From: Desmonostoc vinosum HA7617-LM4
GTDB lineage: Bacteria; Cyanobacteriota; Cyanobacteriia; Cyanobacteriales; Nostocaceae
Assembly: GCA_019359515.1 (NCBI GenBank)
Contig: JAHHHC010000047.1
Coordinates: 1-49,505, forward strand
Direction of reading: 5' to 3'
Length of the DNA stretch: 49,505 bases
Positions 12,101-17,433 of the stretch are shown here, in pieces. Made by a program: the position numbers and the translations under genes. The notes under the pieces were generated by a model. The model worked only from the letters and a program-made list of their open reading frames with translations, was not told the origin of the DNA and made no database searches. Numbering within the stretch: the stretch's first letter is position 1; each line of letters begins with the position of its first letter.

Positions 12101-12457
12101 TACACAAATACCCACTAAAACTTCTGATTGTACTCCTAATGATTGCAAATAATTAGCTAATTTATTTGCACGTTGATTGAGTTCTTGATAAGTAAGTTGT
12201 TGATTTACTCTTCGAGTCGCGCTTTGCGCGTCTGCAAACACCACCGCGATCGCATCTGGTGTTTTCTCTACCTGTTCCTCAAACAACTGATGAATGCACT
12301 TATCTTGGGGATAATCTGTCTGAGTTTGATTCCATTCAATTAATAATTGATGCCTTTCCTGTTCTGTAACAGGGGCTGTAAAATCGTGCAAGAAACCACA
12401 CCATAATTGTTCAGGATTTGCATAAGACTCTAGAAAAGTATCTTCTATCTTTTTCAT
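3128..12457 (-). CDS. Three-module non-ribosomal peptide synthetase with terminal thioesterase
   Basis: This 3109-residue protein reads A1-PCP1-C1-A2-PCP2-C2-A3-PCP3-TE. The A-domain YTSGSTG loops are near residues 214, 1297 and 2384; the PCP serines (LGGHSLL) near 624, 1704 and 2775; and the C-domain HHIIFDG motifs near 819 and 1896. The TE nucleophile motif GWCAGG is near 2906, with a late HHDSI. It starts directly with an adenylation domain after a stub resembling the end of a C domain, so it can initiate alone and would release a tripeptide. The A1 specificity residues read D-F-W-N-I-G-M-V-H, the code known for threonine. A2 reads D-V-E-D-I-G-A-I-T, perhaps a basic residue. A3 (D-A-I-H-V-G-G-F-N, with GLGSTES for the usual YGPTE) is unusual. 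The TE has cysteine where serine is usual. No epimerase, MbtH gene or exporter is nearby. Confidence 0.95.
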   Translation of the reverse strand: MKKIEDTFLESYANPEQLWCGFLHDFTAPVTEQERHQLLIEWNQTQTDYPQDKCIHQLFEEQVEKTPDAIAVVFADAQSATRRVNQQLTYQELNQRANKLANYLQSLGVQSEVLVGICVERSLEMVIGILGILKAGGAYVPLDIAYPQKRLAFMLSDSQVSILLTQQHLVEKLPEHQARIVCLDADWEDIVKTPSQPTKIAIKPNNLAYVIYTSGSTGQPKGVLIAHCNVVRLFAATQPWFQFSQNDVWSLFHSYAFDFSVWEIWGALFYGGRLVIVPYYVSRSPELFYNLLLQEKITVLNQTPSAFQQLIQFEGSLSNNSNSNSNLNLRFVIFGGEALNIQSLKPWFDRHGDKFPQLVNMYGITETTVHVTYRPINIADLNSSSKVIGCTIPDLQFYILDSHLQPVPVGVAGEIYVGGAGLARGYLNRPELTAQRFISHPFNNQPEARLYKTGDLARYLPDGDIEYLGRIDNQVKIRGFRIELGEIETLLNQHPNLREAKVIAREDIPGDKRLVAYIIPNSVKEEFHSLQSEISYKTRDYLKQQLPDYMIPAAFVVLESFPLTNNGKVDYRALPAPNYTSARSNYVAPQNPTEKFIADIWSQVLKVDNIGIDDNFFELGGHSLLATQVLSRIRQAFNQEIPIHLLFEFPTIVQFSKHLGITETTNNNLLIPVVEPRQQLEILPLSFAQQRLWFLDQLQPNSTAYNLVYSFKIQGLLHIAVLEKSIADIIERHELLRTNFVFIDEQAIQIINDSWKNSFSLPVINLQSLSDDKLEIEAAKIAKQEAKRPFNLAKDALFRVHLLQLSAEKSLLIFNIHHIIFDGWSFGILFAELNAIYTAYCEGLTSPLTKLPIQYADFSLWQRKWFTDSNLESQFYYWKQQLSGILPILELPIDRPRPRVQTYRGTTKTFVLSPELTASITSFAQKEGVTLFMTLLTAFKVLLCRYSGQEDVIVGTPIAGRNRREIEGLIGFFVNTLALRTNLAEHPSFRELLSRVRRVCLEAYTYQDVPFEQLVEVLQPERDPIHTPIFQVMFALQNALIGELQLPNLNVEVLEPLVTTAKFDITLSMEERNGQLIGEWEYNTDLFDDLTMERMLKNFQVLLSEILTDSEQNIWKLPLLTESEKHQLLIAWNQSEVNINNDKYIHQLFEEQVEKTPDAIAVVFENEEITYQELNKKANQVANYLRKLGISANKLVGLCLKPSLARIIGLLGILKAGGVYLPLDPVYPQERLRFMIEDSQVTILLTQKSLADKLFINLLQVVNLDADWLHIAIESTNNLQSCISADNLAYIIYTSGSTGTPKGVLISHQAIAHHCQNVIQYYQLNSSDRILQFASVSFDVSLEQILTTLVVGATLIIADAKLLTPSEFHQKLINYSLTVVDIPPVYLTQWLQSLDEKICFAPINQLRLVICGGEALPAETLKMWYNSPIKGVSLINAYGPTEATITAIAFTVPQDITAIESYTNIPIGRPLPNRKVYILDPQKNLVPIGAAGELYIGGDLAQGYLNRPELTNEKFIFHPLENTKLYKTGDLARYLPDGNIQFLGRIDNQVKIRGFRIELGEIETLLNQYPDLKEAKVIAREDIPGEQRLIAYIILYSAKEGIGNKEITLLQSEISHKLRDYLKQKLPDYMVPSAFVALESFPLTPNGKIDYHVLPTPDFSAYRIRYTAPITHTQKILAHIWSQVLKVENIGIDENFFELGGHSLLAALVVSRIRQTFNQEIPLSLLFEYPTISQLSLAIGITEQTNNSLLLPPIEPRQQQENLPLSFAQQRLWFFAQIEPNSTAYNMPFKLRLQGVLNITALERSIGEIIQRHEILRTNFISKDGEPTQVITKNIDFKLPIIDLESLPNKQREIEAENIAQQEVETPVNLANDVLFRVKLLRLKAESHLLLFNIHHIIFDGWSDDILQRELAALYQAFSTGNPLQLPSLSIQYADFALYQHHWLTDEFLESQLVYWKQQLGGALPVLELPMDSPRPQVQTYQGASHTLLLSSELTANIKTLCQKEGVTLFMTLLAAFKVLLFRYSGQEDIIVGTPIVGRNRTEIENLIGFFVNTLALRSDLSGNPSFRELLNRVRQVTLDAYTHQDLPFQKLVEELKLAKSISYNPVFQVWFNMVTLAQDSLKLNDLMVEPISIIETTSKFDLNLYVGEENNQIHLRFVYNTLLFNADTIQWMATHFQKLLERISIYPEKTISSFSILTETECYELSHQRHQVSPTNSFIEFPKQEIEQSIPSRFEQQVTKYPHHIAVKTQNYQWTYKELNTQANRIAQALLEENNEQESKIALLFDHDAPMIAAILGVLKAGKTYIPLDPKYPQDRVLYILEDSLAQVVLTNHKNLSYAQELVEGKLPVINIDDIKINDSFLEINQEISVDTLAYILYTSGSTGKPKGVLQNHRNVLHFIRNYTNNLHVSSEDKLSLFASYSFDAAIIDIFSALLNGATLYPFDIKSEGLAHLVDWLEVEKITIYHSTPTVYRHFIEILNSQESIVKKQLSQVRLVVLGGEQVLKNDVELYQKFFADECIFVNGLGSTESSFNLQYLIDKNTKVTQKYVPAGYAFEDTEIILLDRECKQTDIYGEIAIRSPYICLGYWQKPELTKAAFLEDPQGGNKRIYCTGDLGRLRANGVIECLGRKDFQVKIRGFRIELGEIEALLNQHPQIKETVVIAREDMIGEKRLVAYIIPREGGAIINEIKQYLEQKLPDYMLPAAFVVLDVMPLTPNGKINRLALPTPDFNKLKSAEYTAPSDDLELKLTKIWENVLGVHPLGLNDNFFDLGGHSLLAIRLVTQIENILGNNITPNTFFQAPTIKKLANILRQEEFSTSSSSLVTIQPHGSKRPFFYIHTIYGSLIYSLNLLSKLDADQPVYGLQAKGLDGIESPHTCVENMASHYIKEIKTVQPHGPYFLGGWCAGGVIAYEMAQQLYAQGETVELLTIFDAYPPKMIPPANKGVNSVSPIKIKLSHIHQSILSLKDMIKRSRSSFANLTLQQQIKSIWEKINRRIQNRIKENVYQFYVRRNLPLPRAFFNLAVIDAISTAYKNYYPTVYPGKLIFFRAVEQTQEYTRYLERWEELAAGGLEIHDIPGHHDSIMSEPHVRVLAEKLKVCIERLTRIY
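12210..12232. repeat. Short GC-rich repeat inside the NRPS A1 domain
   Basis: CGAGTCGCGCTTTGCGCGTC encodes the residues ADAQSATRRVN between VVF and LTYQELN. In A2 the same place reads only VVFENEEITYQELN, so A1 carries an in-frame insertion of about eight residues made by this palindromic repeat. Confidence 0.5.
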
Positions 12458-12612
12458 AAGTATATTTTTTCAGATTTTTAATTACGTATTAATACTTACA
12501 AATTTTAAGTATATTTTGTTATATTCTATATATAGCAAAAATATTTGAAAAGTATAAAAAATCCCCCTTAAATCAATGAAAAATTCTTTATAATCCTCTC
12601 GTAAAGGGTGGT

Positions 12613-12733
12613 TATACGGACAAATTCGGTATAATACCCAAATTAAGGATGTAAAAAAGAAGTTTTCCGTATATTTAGACAAAAATTCGGTGTAATGCTT
12701 GATATATTAGGATTGAGAAAAAGATTATACGGA
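12613..12733. promoter_or_regulatory. Three TATACGGA sites between divergent genes
   Basis: TATACGGA occurs at 12613-12620 and 12726-12733 and inverted (TCCGTATA) at 12666-12673, spaced 53 and 60 bases. CAAATTCGGTATAAT (12621-12635) and CAAAAATTCGGTGTAAT (12680-12696) are also repeated. All lie in the 299-base gap between the NRPS start (12457) and the divergent gene at 12757. They could be operator sites of one regulator. This is inference from repetition only. Confidence 0.4.
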
Positions 12734-12756
12734 AAGTTTCCATATAATAAATAGTT

Positions 12757-13449
12757 ATGCCGAAACTAATGACGCAAGTTTGTCCTGGATGCGGTACAAG
12801 ACTTCCCAAATTTAGTAAGCCTACGACACTACAACAATTTCTAATTGGTGGATGGACTTGCTCGAACTGCAAGTACGAGGTTGATTGGTTAGGTAAAGAA
12901 GTCAAAAAAACTCAGCCCAATGATCCGAGTGTGAGCGCTAAATACCAAAACCTGAGACGGTCTCGAGCACCACAAACAGAATCGAACAAAGAGACCCCCC
13001 AATCAGGAGGTATTCTGTTCATCCGTGATGTAAACTCGAACGAACAGAGTGTGATTATCGGAAAAGAAGAAGTACCATTAGATAATAGGTTCGGTAGTAG
13101 CATCCTTGAAAGTGAGCATGAATTTTCTCAGAAAGCTACTCGAACGATAAGATTGAACAGTAGCAACGATGTTAGTGGACAATTCAAGGCTAAAATCTTG
13201 ACTGTTTTAGAAGCAGAAGTGTGTGCAGGCTTGGCTCAGAGTTTGGGAATAGATTTGCAGCAAGAGGAATTTCGACGAGTCACCCTTCGACTGAAAGCTG
13301 ATTCAGGTAAGTCAGTCTTGTATCGCATTATTTGGCGGCAAACTCAGCGCAGTGGAGAAGCTGAAGTTAAAGTCAGGGATCAAATGATCAGAGTTCCTTA
13401 CGTGGCATTGTATGGATTAAGTTACTCTGTAGAGAGCATTTTGCAGTGA
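12757..13449 (+). CDS. Zinc-ribbon protein of unknown function
   Basis: This 230-residue protein has an N-terminal zinc ribbon: CPGCG at about residue 9 and CSNC at about residue 34. A charged linker (70-105) and a basic C-terminal domain from about 140 (LEAEVCAGLAQSLGIDLQQ, then RRVTLRLKADSGKSVLYRII) follow. I do not recognise the C-terminal domain. The gene diverges from the NRPS and shares its upstream region, so the two could share regulation, but nothing in the protein suggests a role in peptide synthesis. It is also the last gene before the cassette array at 13.6-16.8 kb. It is not an integron integrase. Confidence 0.7.
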   Translation: MPKLMTQVCPGCGTRLPKFSKPTTLQQFLIGGWTCSNCKYEVDWLGKEVKKTQPNDPSVSAKYQNLRRSRAPQTESNKETPQSGGILFIRDVNSNEQSVIIGKEEVPLDNRFGSSILESEHEFSQKATRTIRLNSSNDVSGQFKAKILTVLEAEVCAGLAQSLGIDLQQEEFRRVTLRLKADSGKSVLYRIIWRQTQRSGEAEVKVRDQMIRVPYVALYGLSYSVESILQ

Positions 13450-13615
13450 AAGTAAGCCAATAAACTCCGCTAGCTGACTCTGGGTTTTACAAGGATGGTC
13501 GGAGTCGAGTGAAGCTCTGTCTCTGTTAGCATGCGAAGTAAGAGCGCGTTAGTATGGGGCGAAACCGATCGCTCAGATTAAAATGAAGGGGCACAGTTGA
13601 AATGAGGTCAAGCTT
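13450..13615. other. Left edge of the cassette array, boundary not resolved
   Basis: GTTAGCA (13525-13531) and GTTAGTA (13548-13554) resemble the cleavage core of integron recombination sites, and ACTCCG/CGGAGT form a short inverted repeat upstream. I cannot fold a convincing attC here, so the left end of the first cassette is unresolved. Confidence 0.3.
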
Positions 13616-13888
13616 ATGACAGCGCGACAACCCCGATATAGTAAAGAGGAATTTGCCCGACGTGGCGACGAAATCTACGAATCTCAGGTGCGATCGCAAG
13701 TCGAAGAAGGCAACCACGGCAAAATTGTGGCGATCGACCTCGAAACTGGAGACTTTGAGATTGATTCGAGTGAAATTGCGGCTTCTGATCGCCTCGAAGC
13801 TCGTCATCCAGACGCTCAAATTTGGATGGTTCGCATTGGTTCCCGGTATGTGCGTCGATTTGGTGGACGTACAAAAACAGCGACATGA
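13616..13888 (+). CDS. Small hypothetical protein paired with a retropepsin-like protease
   Basis: This 90-residue acidic protein starts MTARQPRYSKEEFARRGDEI and ends with a basic tail RRFGGRTKTAT. Its stop overlaps the start of the next gene in ATGA (13885-13888), so the two are translationally coupled. I recall this pair from cyanobacterial genomes, with the larger partner being a clan AA protease, but the biochemical role is unknown. A toxin-antitoxin-like role is possible and unproven. It lies at the head of the first gene cassette, in the orientation normal for cassettes. Confidence 0.75.
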   Translation: MTARQPRYSKEEFARRGDEIYESQVRSQVEEGNHGKIVAIDLETGDFEIDSSEIAASDRLEARHPDAQIWMVRIGSRYVRRFGGRTKTAT

Positions 13889-14262
13889 TTACGGGAATCG
13901 TTAATGCTGATTTTGAACCAATTATCTCACTCTCACTGCAAGGCTCCGATGGACGAATCTATATTCCAGATGCGATCGTAGATACAGGTTTTAATGGTTG
14001 GCTTTCGCTGCCTCCTGAATTCATTGCTCAGTTGAACTTAAGATGGAAAAGGCGAGGGCGAGCGATTCTTGGGGACGGAAGTGAGTGTGTTTTCAATGTC
14101 TATGAAGCGACCGTAGTTTGGGATGGAGAGCTGTTGGTGATCCCGGTTGACGAAGCTGACTTAGAACCTCTCATTGGGATGTCGCTAATGGAGGGTTATC
14201 AGCTAATGGTACAGGTGTTTGAAAGAGGGCTAGTCGAACTTAGCAAAGTCAACACGGTCTAA
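13885..14262 (+). CDS. Clan AA (retropepsin-like) aspartic protease
   Basis: This 125-residue protein contains DAIVDTGFNGWLSLP at about residues 30-45, where DTG is the catalytic motif of retropepsin-like aspartic proteases that work as dimers. LIGMSLMEGY near the end matches the hydrophobic-hydrophobic-Gly element that supports the active site. The frame is open further upstream, but the ATG at 13885, overlapping the preceding stop, is the sensible start. The TAA stop (14260-14262) lies inside the R'' end of the attC site, a normal arrangement in integron gene cassettes. Its substrate is unknown; the coupled 90-residue protein is the obvious candidate partner. Confidence 0.8.
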   Translation: MITGIVNADFEPIISLSLQGSDGRIYIPDAIVDTGFNGWLSLPPEFIAQLNLRWKRRGRAILGDGSECVFNVYEATVVWDGELLVIPVDEADLEPLIGMSLMEGYQLMVQVFERGLVELSKVNTV

Positions 14263-14343
14263 CAATTCAAATGCAGCGGACGGCTGAGAGCCGCTGGTGC
14301 TGAGTTCGAGGATATCTGCCGCCGCTGATTTGAGCCGTTAGCT
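14257..14343 (+). repeat. attC: Integron attC recombination site 1
   Basis: The site opens with GTCTAAC (14257-14263, consensus RYYYAAC) and ends with GTTAGCT (14337-14343, close to GTTRRRY). The inner arms CAAATGCAGCGG (14268-14279) and CCGCTGATTTG (14322-14332) pair perfectly except for one unpaired G at 14273. That extrahelical base is the strand-choice signature of attC sites. Total length is 87 bases. Confidence 0.85.
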
Positions 14344-14371
14344 GGCTTCGGTTACGGGTGAAGCGATCGTT
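14336..14371 (+). repeat. 36-base repeat after attC 1 (copy 1)
   Basis: The 36 bases from the attC 1 cleavage core onward, beginning CGTTAGCTGGCTTCGG and ending GCGATCGTT, are identical to 15472-15507 after attC 2. They contain GCTTC...GAAGC, a possible small hairpin, and a GATCG core. Confidence 0.85.
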
Positions 14372-14373
14372 CT

Positions 14374-14510
14374 GATGAAATTCGCGTTGATTTTCCCGCA
14401 GGAAAGTTCACTAGTCCTCCAAAAGTTCAAGTAACGTTGAATACTCTCGATCTTGATCAAGCCATCATGGTAACTACTTATGCTACGATGCAGCCAGCCA
14501 TTTTACTCAT
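14374..14510 (+). pseudogene. Possible H-type lectin domain fragment
   Basis: An open stretch without a start codon reads DEIRVDFPAGKFTSPPKVQV and then TLNTLDLDQAIMVTTYA. The pattern F...F..PP.V.VTL..LD resembles the H-type lectin domain. It begins directly after attC 1 and stops after about 45 residues, so it looks like the remnant of a cassette gene. The family call is tentative. Confidence 0.35.
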
Positions 14511-14521
14511 CGTAAGCAATT

Positions 14522-15031
14522 GTGCTAACTGATCAACATATTGCTGAAGCATTGAGCCGCGCTTACGTTCGTGCGATCGCCGGACGTGCCGGACTCAACT
14601 TAGCGATTCGGGAATATGATTATGGCGTGGATGGAAGCTTTGATGAAGTCGTTGTACGCCAAAATCGACGGGTTGAATCTGGTTTCTCCCTCAGTTTTCA
14701 ACTTAAAGCCTCAACCTTGTGCCAACTCGACCCCACTCACGTCATCTACGATTTAGAAGTGAAGACTTACAATGACTTGATTCTCAGACGCAGCATCAAA
14801 ACCGCAACATCCTGTATTCTCATTTTGCTGGCGTTACCTGTGGATTCAAGCCAATGGCTCATTTGTGAAGAATCAGAACTACGATTACAAGGAACTTGCT
14901 ATTGGGAGTATCTGAGCGGTAATCCTAGTGGAAATCGCTCCTCTGTCAGAATTCGGATTCCGCGATCGCAACGTCTGACTCCAGAATCTTTGCTAACCTT
15001 AATGCAGAATGTCAAAATAGGAGACTGGTGA
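14522..15031 (+). CDS. DUF4365-like protein, PD-(D/E)xK nuclease-like fold
   Basis: This 169-residue protein starts at a GTG (14522) and reads LTDQHIAEALSRAYVRAIAG, then DYGVDGSFDEV (about 37-47) and FQLKAS (about 59-64). The G-x-D...Q-x-K pattern is typical of DUF4365 proteins, which I recall as PD-(D/E)xK-like and often found near defence genes and in integron cassettes. The catalytic set would be Asp41 and the QLK lysine. The stop codon overlaps the ATG of the next gene (TGATG at 15029-15033), so the two are co-translated. No strong ribosome site precedes the GTG, so the start is uncertain. Confidence 0.7.
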   Translation: MLTDQHIAEALSRAYVRAIAGRAGLNLAIREYDYGVDGSFDEVVVRQNRRVESGFSLSFQLKASTLCQLDPTHVIYDLEVKTYNDLILRRSIKTATSCILILLALPVDSSQWLICEESELRLQGTCYWEYLSGNPSGNRSSVRIRIPRSQRLTPESLLTLMQNVKIGDW

Positions 15032-15330
15032 TGACCCCTGAAGTTTTGTCGCACTATCCTCAAATTCAAGAGCTTTGCGTTGCGGAAGTGGTTAATTATC
15101 TTCAGCAAAATCGCTGGATGCCAGTCAACTATCCTAATTCACGGCTCCTCGTGTTCGAGAAGGGGGTCGATGATCAAGGGAAACCGATCCAGATTGTTCT
15201 GCCGAGCCAAGATGAATATGAAGACAGACCTTATCTACTGGCTAAAGCAGTGAACCTTCTGTCGGTTCTAGAATCTGTTCCTTTCCAAGAGATTGTGAAT
15301 GCGATTCATGCAGATGTTCATGCTGGCTAA
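15031..15330 (+). CDS. Hypothetical partner of the DUF4365-like protein
   Basis: This 99-residue protein starts MTPEVLSHYPQIQELCVAEV and is soluble, with no membrane segment. I do not recognise a family. AGGAG at 15019-15023 sits seven bases before the ATG at 15031, which decides this start over the GTG at 15028. It is coupled to the upstream gene through TGATG, so the two probably act together, perhaps as a nuclease and its regulator or immunity partner. That role is inferred from the coupling only. Both lie in the second gene cassette, between attC 1 and attC 2. Confidence 0.7.
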   Translation: MTPEVLSHYPQIQELCVAEVVNYLQQNRWMPVNYPNSRLLVFEKGVDDQGKPIQIVLPSQDEYEDRPYLLAKAVNLLSVLESVPFQEIVNAIHADVHAG

Positions 15331-15394
15331 AAATCAACGGCTCCGCACAAAGCTGAAGTTGATCGATGTCCGGGAAGTTGATCGTGAAGATACG

Positions 15395-15479
15395 GCATAA
15401 CAACGCAGTGGAGCGGACGGTAGAGAGACTTCGCGCTTCGTTCTAGTTTACTCGCCGCCGCTCACTTTGGTCGTTAGCT
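15395..15479 (+). repeat. attC: Integron attC recombination site 2
   Basis: The site runs from GCATAAC (15395-15401) to GTTAGCT (15473-15479), 85 bases. The arms AGTGGAGCGG (15407-15416) and CCGCTCACT (15458-15466) pair apart from one extra G at 15410, the extrahelical base expected of attC. The outer ends TAAC/GTTA also pair. It differs in sequence from attC 1 but has the same architecture. Confidence 0.85.
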
Positions 15480-15507
15480 GGCTTCGGTTACGGGTGAAGC
15501 GATCGTT
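15472..15507 (+). repeat. 36-base repeat after attC 2 (copy 2)
   Basis: Identical to 14336-14371. Both copies start one base before the attC core and run into the following cassette. This could mark a shared cassette leader or a past duplication. Confidence 0.85.
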
Positions 15508-15598
15508 TAAAAGCTATTTGTCAGAGTTTCATGCTCAGAGAGTGGTTGAAAGCATCGCTGTTTGGTTATGGATAGATAACAAGCACAGGAGTTCAAAT

Positions 15599-15697
15599 AT
15601 GAGCTTTATTAAGAGATTTCTCTTGATCGTGTCTTTTATTTTTTGCTTTCTAACCGCACTTGCTGTGTTTGGAATTTTGACCGACAGCAATTGCTGA
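15599..15697 (+). CDS. 32-residue single-pass membrane peptide
   Basis: AGGAG at 15587-15591 stands seven bases before the ATG at 15599. The peptide begins MSFIKRFLLIVSFIFCFLTA and consists of a short basic N-terminus and one hydrophobic helix, ending DSNC. The good ribosome site is the main evidence that it is real. It is the first gene after attC 2. It could be a small membrane toxin-like peptide or a lipoprotein-like remnant; the function is unknown. Confidence 0.5.
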   Translation: MSFIKRFLLIVSFIFCFLTALAVFGILTDSNC

Positions 15698-15756
15698 TCG
15701 CGTAGGATGTGTTAGCGCCAGCGTAGCGCATCATTCTATGAAAAGTACGATCGTTC

Positions 15757-16674
15757 CTATCCATTCAGTTCTAACCAGTTGCTCAAGTCATTGAGCGAAT
15801 TGAAATCTAGTAGCGCTTCACTCAGTATTTCTAGCTGATTAAGTGAAAGTGCTTCGATTTGGGTTTGAACTCCATCGGGTAATGAACCTACTCGACGATT
15901 CAACTGACGCAAGATGAGCGATCGCTGTCCTTTTGCTTCCCAACTGGTCGTAACTTGCATAATTGCCTCCTTTTGCGTTGCCCCTATTTTATCAATTTCT
16001 GCCTGAAAAGTCTCTTCTTCCTTGGCGCTCAGCCGCAGGTAGGTATCGACAAACTTGGAAATCAGCCGAGTTTTGGCTGGATCAAGTTTCAAGGTCACCA
16101 ACAACCGCAAACACTCTGCTTTCACCCTGGGTCGATCGTGTTTAGTAATCTTCATTTTGCTCATCAACGCCGCTGCTACTGGATTGGAGCTATTGATGTA
16201 ATCTCGCCAGTTGAGTCGATTCAGTTGGATAGCGCGAAAGCGAAACTCTAGTACCTTGAGGTCAGGAAACTCAATCTTGAAGGTATCTTGCTCGGCTCGA
16301 TAGGGTTCGTCGTAGGAGAAGATGACGATCGGGTAGATGTCTTTGACATAGTTCTGGTGCAGCCGCGCCAGATAGTAAAACATTCGGCGACCGATTTGGG
16401 ACTCGCTATAGGACTGCGCTTCGAGATGGAACAGGAACGTTTTGTCTTGCCCAGCCAGTCTGACTTCCACCAGCAGGTCAATGATTTTTTCATCTCCTTC
16501 TACCAAGTCAGCAAAATACTCCTGAGGTAAGAACCGAATCGAGTTAGGATCAATGTCTTTAGCAAGGTCGGGCACAAAGAGTTCCAGGAATTCCAAGAAA
16601 AAAGTGGAGATCAACTCTTTGAAGTTTTGGTCATGGCTAATGGTTTCTGCGCTTTGATCGGGAGGGGTAGTCAT
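15757..16674 (-). CDS. Rpn-like / DUF4351 PD-(D/E)xK nuclease-family protein
   Basis: This 305-residue protein is of the kind often annotated as a putative transposase or recombination-promoting nuclease. The N-terminal nuclease-like domain holds LPQEYFADLVEGDEKIIDLL and FLFHLEAQSY (about residues 45-90), where D...E-x-Q would be the catalytic set. The C-terminus, LILRQLNRRVGSLPDGVQTQ and following, is a DUF4351 segment. These proteins are abundant in cyanobacteria, and their role in DNA cleavage or recombination is little tested. The ATG at 16674 is preferred over an upstream TTG. It is antisense to the cassette genes around it, which is unusual for a gene cassette, so it may have arrived separately. 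Confidence 0.85.
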   Translation of the reverse strand: MTTPPDQSAETISHDQNFKELISTFFLEFLELFVPDLAKDIDPNSIRFLPQEYFADLVEGDEKIIDLLVEVRLAGQDKTFLFHLEAQSYSESQIGRRMFYYLARLHQNYVKDIYPIVIFSYDEPYRAEQDTFKIEFPDLKVLEFRFRAIQLNRLNWRDYINSSNPVAAALMSKMKITKHDRPRVKAECLRLLVTLKLDPAKTRLISKFVDTYLRLSAKEEETFQAEIDKIGATQKEAIMQVTTSWEAKGQRSLILRQLNRRVGSLPDGVQTQIEALSLNQLEILSEALLDFNSLNDLSNWLELNG

Positions 16675-16793
16675 AGTGCATGTCAAATTGCATACATGAA
16701 ATTCTTGTGTACTATATCATCATTTTGGGATCAAGCGAAGAGAGCGATCGGGCAAGGTGCTACAGAATTGAGATCGGTGGTGTGGCGATCGCC

Positions 16794-16820
16794 GCATAAC
16801 AACCCGATTGGAGCGCAATA
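16794..16820 (+). repeat. Left half of a third attC-like site
   Basis: GCATAACAACCCGATTGGAGCG (16794-16815, 22 bases, starts GCATAAC) has the R'' core of attC 2 and an arm ending GGAGCG as expected. No matching right arm or GTTA core follows. Instead TTCGGTTAAGGGTGAA appears, resembling the post-attC repeat TTCGGTTACGGGTGAA. The right arm was probably lost by deletion. Confidence 0.5.
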
Positions 16821-16866
16821 CTGTTCGGTTAAGGGTGAAATAGGTGGTGGAGTCAAGAAAAATAAG

Positions 16867-16887
16867 TTCGCGTAAATCATACGCGAA
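16867..16887. repeat. Perfect 8-bp inverted repeat
   Basis: TTCGCGTA (16867-16874) and TACGCGAA (16880-16887) are separated by five bases. They lie between the cassette array and the IS remnant. An operator or a small cruciform is possible; there is no T-run for a terminator. Confidence 0.45.
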
Positions 16888-17022
16888 TAAAATAGCGAAA
16901 AAGTTTGTTTATACCTAAAGGAATTCTCAAAAAACTTAATTGTCAATTGATTAGAATATCTTTAAACTATTGAACTATAAATTTACGATGAGCAATTTAG
17001 TGTATCGAACAAATTGATATAT

Positions 17023-17325
17023 TTAACTTGCCTTTCTAAGAATTTTAAAAGATAGTTGTTGTCGGCGAGTACGATTATTTCTGTGACTTCGCTTTTTACT
17101 CTTAAACTTTGAACGTGCTTTTTTGACTACTCTGGGATTACTTCTGTGTTGTGGTAAAGGAATTTCTGTATTATTCTCTTCAATAACATATTCAATTATG
17201 CGGACAGGAATTCGTGTGGCACTCTTTTTTTTCGACTCCCCATCTGGTGCAATCCATGATTTATAAGAGCCATCTTTGAATATTTCACCTTTCTCTTCCA
17301 GCTTTTTATTCCCTTTCCCACCTCA
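17023..17325 (-). pseudogene. Transposase C-terminal remnant (IS4-like)
   Basis: A minus-strand frame without a start reads KDGSYKSWIAPDGESKKKSA, TRIPVRIIEYVIEENNTEIP and a very basic tail, PRVVKKARSKFKSKKRS, ending at TAA 17023-17025. The VRIIEY core followed by a basic tail is typical of the end of IS4-type transposases. The catalytic part is missing. I found no flanking inverted repeats. Confidence 0.5.
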
Positions 17326-17433
17326 AAATCAGGGAACGGACAGCAAAAGTTCAATATCTACACTAAGAACTTTTGCTAGTCCGTTGCTACAAGATTATTA
17401 GATTAATCAATACATCAGTCTTTGTTTCATGAG

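Noticed and set aside
12482-12682. Minus-strand 66-codon frame upstream of the NRPS.
   Set aside because: AT-rich, with low-quality composition, and it covers the likely promoter with the TATACGGA repeats.
12757-13449. Possible integron integrase next to the attC sites.
   Set aside because: It has a zinc ribbon but none of the tyrosine-recombinase motifs (R...HxxR...Y), so it is not IntI.
13822-13884. 21 extra codons before the clan AA protease start.
   Set aside because: They overlap the upstream gene in another frame; the ATGA overlap at 13885 is the usual coupled start.
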